Origin: Elusimicrobiota bacterium
GTDB taxonomy: Bacteria > Elusimicrobiota > Elusimicrobia > UBA1565 > UBA9628
Assembly (NCBI GenBank): GCA_016212795.1
Contig: JACRDT010000037.1
Span: 86,729-150,728 of the forward strand
Length of the DNA: 64,000 nt
Direction of reading: 5' to 3'
Shown here: positions 59,406 to 64,000 of the stretch, piece after piece
Layout of the letters: every line of letters begins with the position of its first letter
How positions within the stretch are numbered: the first letter of the stretch is position 1
The notes under the pieces: generated by a model
The model's input: only the letters and a program-made list of their open reading frames with translations
Database searches by the model: none
What the model was told of the DNA's origin: nothing
Made by a program: the position numbers and the translations under genes

Positions 59406-60183
59406 CTGCCCCTTCTCGACTTTGGCCGCGGCGGCTCAGGCCTGGGGCATCGATCTCGGCCCGTCCGAGATGGGCCAGCTCAGGCTCTACGTCTCAGAGG
59501 TCCAATCCTTCAACCGCAAGACCAACATCACGGCCGACGGCGACCAGGCGGCCATCGTCTTGAGGCACGTGGCCGACGGCCTGGCCTGCGTCCCGGTCCT
59601 CAAGGCGCTGGCGCCGCATCCCGCGCCGGAGGTCATCGACCTGGGCGCCGGCGCGGGCTTCATCGGCATCGCCGTCAAGATCGCCTGGCCGCAGGCGCGC
59701 GTCACGCTCCTCGAGCCCCGGCTGCGCCGGTTCGGGTTCCTGAGCGCCGCCGCGGCGACGCTCGGGCTCAAGGATATCCGCCTGCTGCGACGGCGCGCAG
59801 ACCCGGCGCCCCACGCCGCCCACGCCTTTCCTGAGGGCGCGCCGGGCGCTCGGCCCCTGGGCCTGCCGGCCCAGGCCGCGCCTCGGACGCCCGCCTGCTG
59901 CGGCGACCTGGTGGTAGCGCGGGCCCTGGCGCCCGTCGAGGATTGCCTGCTCGCCGCCCTGCCGATGCTCCGGCCCGGCGGACACCTCGTCGTCTATCAA
60001 TCGACGGCGCCCGACCCGCGGTCCCCGGCCTTGCGCCGGGCCATGGCGAGCGCCGGGGCGTCCTGGGAAGGGAACCACCGCTACCGGCTCCCCGCCCAGC
60101 GCGCGGACCGGTTCCTGGCCGTTTTCACTCGCCCCCCCCACGGGGGGGCGAGTAGCGGGGGGGCCCATGCCGTTTCATCTTAA
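59317..60183 (+). CDS. rsmG: 16S rRNA (guanine527-N7)-methyltransferase RsmG
   Basis: 288 aa, against about 210 for typical RsmG. Core motifs: VSEVQSFNRKTNITAD, HVADGLACVPVL, VIDLGAGAGFIGIAVKIAWPQARVTLLEP (SAM site) and DLVVARALAPVEDCLLAALPML. Extra length comes from three places: an N-terminal 30 residues encoded by a hairpin repeat, an internal loop of about 28 residues encoded by palindromic repeat copy A (59816-59882), and a C-terminal tail (PHGGASSGGAHAVSS) from another hairpin repeat. The core looks intact, so the enzyme may still work. It methylates G527 of 16S rRNA. Confidence 0.9.
   Translation: MKRRQAPPATRPPMSLAPPAGGRVAGGANDCPFSTLAAAAQAWGIDLGPSEMGQLRLYVSEVQSFNRKTNITADGDQAAIVLRHVADGLACVPVLKALAPHPAPEVIDLGAGAGFIGIAVKIAWPQARVTLLEPRLRRFGFLSAAAATLGLKDIRLLRRRADPAPHAAHAFPEGAPGARPLGLPAQAAPRTPACCGDLVVARALAPVEDCLLAALPMLRPGGHLVVYQSTAPDPRSPALRRAMASAGASWEGNHRYRLPAQRADRFLAVFTRPPHGGASSGGAHAVSS
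59816..59882 (+). repeat. In-frame palindromic repeat, copy A (rsmG loop)
   Basis: 67 bp encoding AHAFPEGAPGARPLGLPAQAAP between the LLRRRAD and DLVVARAL segments of RsmG, a surface-loop position. Hairpin CCTGGGCC-TGCC-GGCCCAGG. Relative to copy B the stem has a paired C/G swap, which keeps the hairpin. Confidence 0.75.
60126..60178. repeat. Dispersed GC-rich hairpin repeat at the rsmG 3' end
   Basis: CACTCGCC, C-run, ACG, G-run, GGCGAGTAGCGGGG, ending ATGCCGTTTCAT. It codes for the last residues of RsmG, whose TAA overlaps the ribosome site (AAGGAGG at 60182-60188) of the next gene. Confidence 0.87.
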
Positions 60184-60198
60184 GGAGGAACACCACTC

Positions 60199-60723
60199 AT
60201 GCATCTTCTCAACCGCTACTTCGCGCCGTTCGCGCTCTTCCTCGTCCTGTCCGCGGTCTACTTCCGCGGCTCCGACACGCCGGGGCAGCTCCCGCACGAG
60301 ATCAAGCTCTCCCTGGGCATCCTGGCCCTGTCCTTCGTCGTGAACTGGTGGCTCTCGTCCCGCACCTACCGCTACGTCGGCTGGGCGAGGTTCATGCGCG
60401 CGCTCCAGGTCTGGATGAACTTCGTGTGGTCGGTCCCGCTGTTCTATCTGCTGGGCGCCTTCTGGGGACCCATGTGGCTGCTCTTCGTCATGACGCCGGT
60501 GACGGCCGCCCTCACCATGAAGTGGTGGACGACCCTGGCGACGGCGCTCGTCTCGGCGGCCACCATGATGGGCATCTACTTCCTCAGGGGCCTGACGCCG
60601 GAGATGAGCGAGCAGTTCGGCATGGCGCTGGTCCATGCCGGCTTCATCGTGGTCATCTCGCTCTTCGTCCACTCCTTGTCGCAGACGGCCCTGCGCTTGA
60701 TCTCGCCCAGGGGAACTCAATAG
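60199..60723 (+). CDS. Polytopic membrane protein of unknown function
   Basis: 174 aa, with AAGGAGG ten bases upstream. About five spans: FAPFALFLVLSAVYF, LSLGILALSFVVNWWL, VWMNFVWSVPLFYLLGAFWG, WLLFVMTPVTAALTM and FGMALVHAGFIVVISLFV, with a short loop YFLRGLTPEMSEQ. No family is recognised; a small MreD- or CPBP-like protein cannot be excluded. It probably shares the transcript with rsmG. Confidence 0.65.
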   Translation: MHLLNRYFAPFALFLVLSAVYFRGSDTPGQLPHEIKLSLGILALSFVVNWWLSSRTYRYVGWARFMRALQVWMNFVWSVPLFYLLGAFWGPMWLLFVMTPVTAALTMKWWTTLATALVSAATMMGIYFLRGLTPEMSEQFGMALVHAGFIVVISLFVHSLSQTALRLISPRGTQ

Positions 60724-60773
60724 GATCCCCGGCCCGGCTTGTGTTTGAATCGGCCGCAGGCTAAACTATCAAC

Positions 60774-61871
60774 GTGGACGCGATCCTCAAGCTCCGGATC
60801 CTGATCTGGGTCGCCATCATCGGGCTCTGGGGCGTCATGGTCTACCAGTATCTCGGCGAGGAGGAGCCCGCCGCCCGCCAGATGGTCCAGGTGCCCAACC
60901 CCTACAAGGGCATCGTGGCCCCCATCCCGGCGGCCATGCCCGAATCCCCGAGCCAGACCGAGACGGCCCCCGTCCTGCCCCAGGACACGCCGACCCTCGC
61001 GCAGAACACGCCGGCCCTGATGACGCCCGCCCCGGTCAAGCCGACGCCGGGGTTCATGATGCCGATCCCGCCGCAGATCGAACCGCTCCCCATGATCGCC
61101 CCGCGCCCTCCCGTCGGCGTCGATCAGCCCGCGCCCGTCCCCGACCTGCCCGCTCCCCCCGGGTTCTCCAGGGTCGTCACGCGCCACTTCACCATCCACG
61201 TCGAGGGGAGCGCCCCGGTCTCGCCGGAGATCATCAGCCTGCTGGAGAACCTGCACGGCAACCTCATGCTGGACCTCGCGGCTTTCTCGCCCTGGGCCAG
61301 CGACCAGAAGGTCACCATCCAGATCTTCAAGCAGCAGGAGACCTACCGCAAAGCCACGGGCCGCCCCGTCTGGTCCGGCGGCGCCACGTCCGTGCGCAAG
61401 AGGAAGATCTACATCTACGAGAGCGAGGAGCTCCCGGGCATCCTCGCGCACGAGTTGTGCCACATCTACTACGACGGCTTCTTCCTCCAGGGCAAGCCCA
61501 ATCCCCTGTGGCTCAGCGAAGGCATCGCCACCCTCGTGCAGGTCGAGCGCGGGCTCGCCGCCCCGGTGTGGCTCCGCGAGAACCTCGCCATCCTCAAGGA
61601 CGGGGGCGGCTTCGCGCTCCCCGACCTCATGCGCGTCAGCGGGACCTCCGGCGCCCAGGACGCGAAGGTCAGGCTCTGGTACACGCAGTGCTATAGCCTG
61701 CTGCGCTTCATGCTGCGCACTCGCCAGCGCTCGGCCTTCTACTTCTTCTCCCAGCACCTGCGCGACGGCAAGCGCGTCGATGAGGCGCTCTACCGCGCGT
61801 ACGGCGCCCCCTACACCAGCCTCAAGGCGCTCGAGCACGCCTGGCGCTACGACCTCATCTCGGGGAAATAG
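60774..61871 (+). CDS. Membrane-anchored zinc metallopeptidase-like protein (HExxH)
   Basis: 365 aa from a GTG six bases after a TAAACT -10-like box. An N-terminal span (LRILIWVAIIGLWGVMVYQYL) is followed by a Pro-rich stretch (about 40-130) that would reach across the periplasm. The catalytic domain has AHELCHIYYD (H226, E227, H230) and the third-ligand glutamate in LWLSEGIAT (E249), the peptidase-MA/gluzincin pattern. It probably cleaves or processes exported proteins outside the inner membrane; substrates unknown. A Rho-independent terminator follows. Confidence 0.8.
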   Translation: MDAILKLRILIWVAIIGLWGVMVYQYLGEEEPAARQMVQVPNPYKGIVAPIPAAMPESPSQTETAPVLPQDTPTLAQNTPALMTPAPVKPTPGFMMPIPPQIEPLPMIAPRPPVGVDQPAPVPDLPAPPGFSRVVTRHFTIHVEGSAPVSPEIISLLENLHGNLMLDLAAFSPWASDQKVTIQIFKQQETYRKATGRPVWSGGATSVRKRKIYIYESEELPGILAHELCHIYYDGFFLQGKPNPLWLSEGIATLVQVERGLAAPVWLRENLAILKDGGGFALPDLMRVSGTSGAQDAKVRLWYTQCYSLLRFMLRTRQRSAFYFFSQHLRDGKRVDEALYRAYGAPYTSLKALEHAWRYDLISGK

Positions 61872-61930
61872 CGCCCTTCCCCCGTCGGGCCGAGCGTTCC
61901 CACCGCGCGTTCCAAGACGGGCGTTTTTTT
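61872..61930 (+). terminator. Rho-independent terminator after the metallopeptidase gene
   Basis: CCCGTC (61881-61886) pairs with GACGGG (61916-61921), with GC-rich sequence between, followed by CG and seven T residues (61924-61930). It separates the rsmG-side genes from the mraZ promoter 26 bp further on. Confidence 0.65.
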
Positions 61931-61955
61931 CCTCCACGCGGCGCGTCATTGGGTC

Positions 61956-61984
61956 TTGACAAAAACAAGGACATACCCTATACT
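61956..61984 (+). promoter_or_regulatory. Sigma70 promoter of the mraZ division cluster
   Basis: TTGACA (61956-61961) and TATACT (61979-61984), 17 bp apart. Transcription would start near 61991, placing the MraZ boxes in the leader just before the start codon. Confidence 0.8.
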
Positions 61985-62024
61985 GTAGGCCCGATGGGGT
62001 TGAGTGTGATGAAAGTTCAGATCA

Positions 62025-62048
62025 GTGGGAAAAAGTGGGGATAGTGGG
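62025..62048 (+). promoter_or_regulatory. MraZ binding boxes (GTGGG direct repeats)
   Basis: GTGGG occurs at 62025, 62035 and 62044, spaced 10 and 9 bp, ending at the GTG start of mraZ. MraZ proteins are known to bind such TGGG direct repeats upstream of their own operon, so autoregulation is expected. Confidence 0.75.
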
Positions 62049-62494
62049 TGTCACTCCTCATCGGCCGCTACGAGTACACGCTCGACACCAAGAACCGGCT
62101 GAGCGTCCCGCCGAAATTCCGCGAGATGCTGGTCCGCGAGAACGGCAAGGAGTTCTTCCTGGCGAGCGGGCAGGAAGGCTGCCTCTACCTGTTCCTCCCC
62201 AGCGAATGGGAGAAGCTCCCGGGGAACCTGCAGTTCTTCGCGATGAAGGACAAGGAGAAGGAGCGCGCCTACACCCGCAAGTTCTTCGCCGAAGCCATGG
62301 AAGCGGAGCTCGACACGGCGGGCCGCATCCTCATCCCCGAGTACCTCAAGAAGCACGCCGGCCTGAGCTCCCGCGTGCTGGTGCACGGCGCCGGCAACCG
62401 GGCTGAGATTTGGGATCACAAGAAATGGAATTCATACACGAAATCGAAGGTCGAGCCGACCTACCGGTCGGTCTCGAAGACCCAGCCGATCTGA
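62048..62494 (+). CDS. mraZ: Transcriptional regulator MraZ
   Basis: 148 aa from a GTG; the usual size. Two AbrB-like halves: GRYEYTLDTKNRLSVPPKFREML with LYLFLPSEWEKL, and DTAGRILIPEYLKKHAGLSSRVLVHGAGNRAEIWDHKKWNSY. It binds the GTGGG repeats just upstream and controls the division and cell-wall cluster. It is followed by rsmH, as in most bacteria. Confidence 0.94.
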   Translation: MSLLIGRYEYTLDTKNRLSVPPKFREMLVRENGKEFFLASGQEGCLYLFLPSEWEKLPGNLQFFAMKDKEKERAYTRKFFAEAMEAELDTAGRILIPEYLKKHAGLSSRVLVHGAGNRAEIWDHKKWNSYTKSKVEPTYRSVSKTQPI

Positions 62495-62496
62495 TC

Positions 62497-63393
62497 GTGC
62501 AGGCCAGGCATATCCCGGTCCTGCTCACAGAGGTGCTGGACCACCTCGTGCTGGATCCCGACGGCCTTTACCTCGACGCCACGCTCGGCCTCGGCGGCCA
62601 CGCCGAGTCGATCCTCGAACAGATTTCGGCCCAGGGGAAGCTGCTGGGGTTGGACATGGATCCAGAGGCGATCATCGAAGCCACAGAGAGGCTCCGAGCC
62701 TTTGCCGGCAGAGTCCGGCTTGTCCGCGCCAACTTCCGCAACCTGGGCCAAGTTTTAGAATCCGAGAAGTTCTTCCCTCTGTCGGCCGCCCTCTTCGACC
62801 TCGGCGTCTCCTCCATGCATTTCGAGAAGGCCCGGCGGGGCTTCAGCTTCCGGGTCTCGGGCCCCCTCGACATGCGCCTGTCGCCCGACAGCCCTCTGAC
62901 CGCCGACGCCATCGTCAACCGATGGCCGGTGGAGCAGATCGAGATGCTCATCAAGGAGTTCGGCGAGGAGCCGGCCGCGGGCCGCATCGCCCGGGCGATC
63001 GTCGCCCGCCGACAGTCCCGCCCGATCGAGACGACCACCGAGCTGGCCGCGATCATCGAGCGGACCGTCCCGCGCTCCAGCATCCATCCCGCGACCAGGA
63101 CCTTCATGGCCCTGCGAATCGCCGTCAACGCCGAGTTGGAGAACCTGACCCGGGGCCTCGAGGCGGTGCTGCCCTACGTCAAGGCCGGCGGCAGGGTGGG
63201 GGTCATCAGTTTCCATTCCTTGGAGGACCGGATCGTCAAGAACGTCTTCTCGTCCTTCGTCAGCCAAGGATGGTGCCGCTGGGTCGGTATCGGCGGCCGA
63301 CGTCCCTTCACGCCGACGCAACACGAACTCGACGCCAATCCCCGCTCCCGGAGCGCCAAGCTGCGGGTCGTGGAAAAATCGGGGCCTTCCTGA
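62497..63393 (+). CDS. rsmH: 16S rRNA (cytosine1402-N4)-methyltransferase RsmH
   Basis: 298 aa from the GTG at 62497, two bases after the mraZ stop, giving VQARHIPVLLTEVLDHL, the normal N-terminus. An ATG at 62425 in the same frame would overlap mraZ by 70 bp and seems less likely. Motifs: YLDATLGLGGHAESIL, LGLDMDPEAI, LFDLGVSSMHFEKARRGFSFRVSGPLDMRL and GGRVGVISFHSLEDRIVKN. It methylates C1402 of 16S rRNA with SAM and lies in the division cluster after mraZ. Confidence 0.93.
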   Translation: MQARHIPVLLTEVLDHLVLDPDGLYLDATLGLGGHAESILEQISAQGKLLGLDMDPEAIIEATERLRAFAGRVRLVRANFRNLGQVLESEKFFPLSAALFDLGVSSMHFEKARRGFSFRVSGPLDMRLSPDSPLTADAIVNRWPVEQIEMLIKEFGEEPAAGRIARAIVARRQSRPIETTTELAAIIERTVPRSSIHPATRTFMALRIAVNAELENLTRGLEAVLPYVKAGGRVGVISFHSLEDRIVKNVFSSFVSQGWCRWVGIGGRRPFTPTQHELDANPRSRSAKLRVVEKSGPS

Positions 63394-63430
63394 GGATGGC
63401 CTTGTCAACGAGTGGAGTGGAGGCACAGAC

Positions 63431-63613
63431 ATGAAGTCCCATGCCGCAATCAACGGTTCGAGCGCCGGTCTGGCCGCGATCTTCAACATGGAGAACACGG
63501 CCGGATTCCTGGACAACAGGCAGCGGGTCATCCATCTGGTCCCGATCTCCCAGGCGCCCAACATGGGCTACGTGTGGAGAAGGGTCTTCTTGCGCGCGAG
63601 GGACGCCCTCTAG
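63431..63613 (+). CDS. Short open frame after rsmH, possible small protein
   Basis: 60 aa with TGGAGG seven bases upstream of the ATG. Sequence includes SAGLAAIFNMENTAGFLDNRQRVIHLVPISQAP and ends YVWRRVFLRARDAL. It lacks the membrane span expected of FtsL, which usually follows rsmH. The good ribosome site favours translation, but no family is recognised. Confidence 0.45.
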   Translation: MKSHAAINGSSAGLAAIFNMENTAGFLDNRQRVIHLVPISQAPNMGYVWRRVFLRARDAL

Positions 63614-63690
63614 CCATAAGGGACTTTTAACGGCCAGAACCTGGATTACAGAGAGAGAATCATCGTGAAACGCCGACAACTATCGCGGAC

Positions 63691-64000
63691 GCCTTCTCGG
63701 CGGGGCGTCCGCTCCTTTGCGGGGTGCCTTCTCGGCGGGGCCCCCGCTCCTTTGCGGGGCGCCTTCTCGGCGGGGCCCCCGCTCCTTTGCGGGGCCTGCG
63801 CCTTCGATGGCGCAGGGGGACCCCGCTCCTTTGCGGGGTGCCTTCTCGGCGGGGCCCCCGCTCCTTTGCGGGGTGCCTTCTCGGCGGGGCCCCCGCTCCT
63901 TTGCGGGGCGCCTTCTCGGCGGGGCCCCCGCTCCTTTGCGGGGCCTGCGCCTTCGATGGCGCAGGGGGACCCCGCTCCTTTGCGGGGCGCCTTCTCGGCG
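63691..64000. repeat. Hairpin-rich tandem repeat array with 149-bp higher-order period
   Basis: A 35-bp unit (GCCTTCTCGGCG, GGGCCCCC, GCTCCTTTGCGGGG) starts at 63691, 63726, 63761, 63840, 63875, 63910 and 63989. After every third unit a 44-bp insert with a CTGCGCC-TTCGAT-GGCGCAG hairpin appears, giving a 149-bp superperiod (63691-63839, 63840-63988) that continues past the window edge. Each unit has CCCCGC-TCCTTT-GCGGGG and CGCC-TTCT-CGGCG hairpins. Neither 35 nor 149 is divisible by three, and all plus-strand frames are open because the units contain no stop triplets, so openness does not show coding. Confidence 0.85.

Noticed and set aside
63665..64000. Open frame from GTG through the tandem array to the window end (possible ftsI-like start)
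   Set aside because: The repeats contain no stop triplets in any plus-strand frame, and 35- and 149-bp periods are not multiples of three, so the open frame is not evidence of coding. Sequence beyond 64000 would settle it.
63691..64000. CRISPR array
   Set aside because: Units are nearly identical with no variable spacers, and no cas gene is in the window.
1..64000. tRNA, rRNA, tmRNA or RNase P RNA genes
   Set aside because: No cloverleaf-like or conserved RNA segments were noticed in the intergenic gaps; a covariance-model scan would be needed to exclude them fully.

Overview
The window is a high-GC (roughly two-thirds GC) bacterial chromosome segment from a Gram-negative-type organism. It encodes outer-membrane beta-barrels, lipoproteins and O-antigen-type polysaccharide machinery, plus two core gene blocks. 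I see no rRNA or tRNA gene and no phage or plasmid backbone. Protein style (many lineage-specific secreted or coiled-coil proteins, an EF-Tu-domain-like small protein, a NodU/SxtJ/DUF5989 trio) makes an uncultivated Elusimicrobiota-like lineage my best guess. This is inference and low confidence.

Layout. (1) 1-21.9 kb: a surface-glycan cluster. It holds radical SAM enzymes, an aldo/keto reductase, a polyprenyl-type glycosyltransferase, a fucose-synthase-like epimerase, a split transketolase, an asparagine-synthase-type amidotransferase, several glycosyltransferases and methyltransferases, an FdtA/FdtB-type 3-amino-sugar pair and two multi-domain glycosyltransferase fusions. Genes are tightly packed, often with 4-bp ATGA/GTGA overlaps. 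(2) 21.9-26.4 kb: a toxin-antitoxin island with a three-gene HipBST-like system, an AbiEi/AbiEii pair and a Phd/RelE-ParE-like pair. Two structured CTAG-bounded elements sit exactly at the antitoxin stop codons of the first and third systems. (3) 26.5-35 kb: a second glycan block with a sugar epimerase, a WecA-CapD fusion, a secreted glycosidase-like lipoprotein, an O-antigen ligase and a FecR/beta-barrel protein. A PIN toxin pair is wedged into it between 44-bp direct repeats. (4) 35-41 kb: two tandem paralogues combining a giant coiled coil, one membrane span and an extracytoplasmic beta-propeller. (5) 41-48.7 kb: lineage-specific exported proteins and a carbamoyltransferase-SxtJ-DUF5989 operon. 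(6) 48.7-61.9 kb: housekeeping genes (recO; rpmH-rnpA-yidD-yidC-khpB-mnmE; mnmG-rsmG) with accessory membrane proteins. (7) 62-64 kb: the start of the division/cell-wall cluster (mraZ-rsmH) followed by hairpin-rich tandem repeats.

How it works together. Blocks 1 and 3 look like one capacity for building, decorating and ligating a surface polysaccharide: nucleotide-sugar tailoring, undecaprenyl-phosphate priming by the WecA-like enzyme, chain assembly by glycosyltransferases, and transfer or polymerisation by the ligase. The toxin-antitoxin island lies between them. Blocks 6 and 7 are conserved translation, membrane-insertion and division genes.

The most unusual signals are repeats rather than genes. 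There is a family of short GC-rich hairpin repeats that supplies stop codons, C-terminal tails and at least one start codon of neighbouring genes. A separate family of about 60-67 bp palindromic repeats is inserted inside reading frames (rsmG, yidD, an MFS gene and a coiled-coil gene). Two CTAG-bounded structured elements are placed at antitoxin stop codons. A toxin-antitoxin cassette is flanked by a duplicated gene junction.
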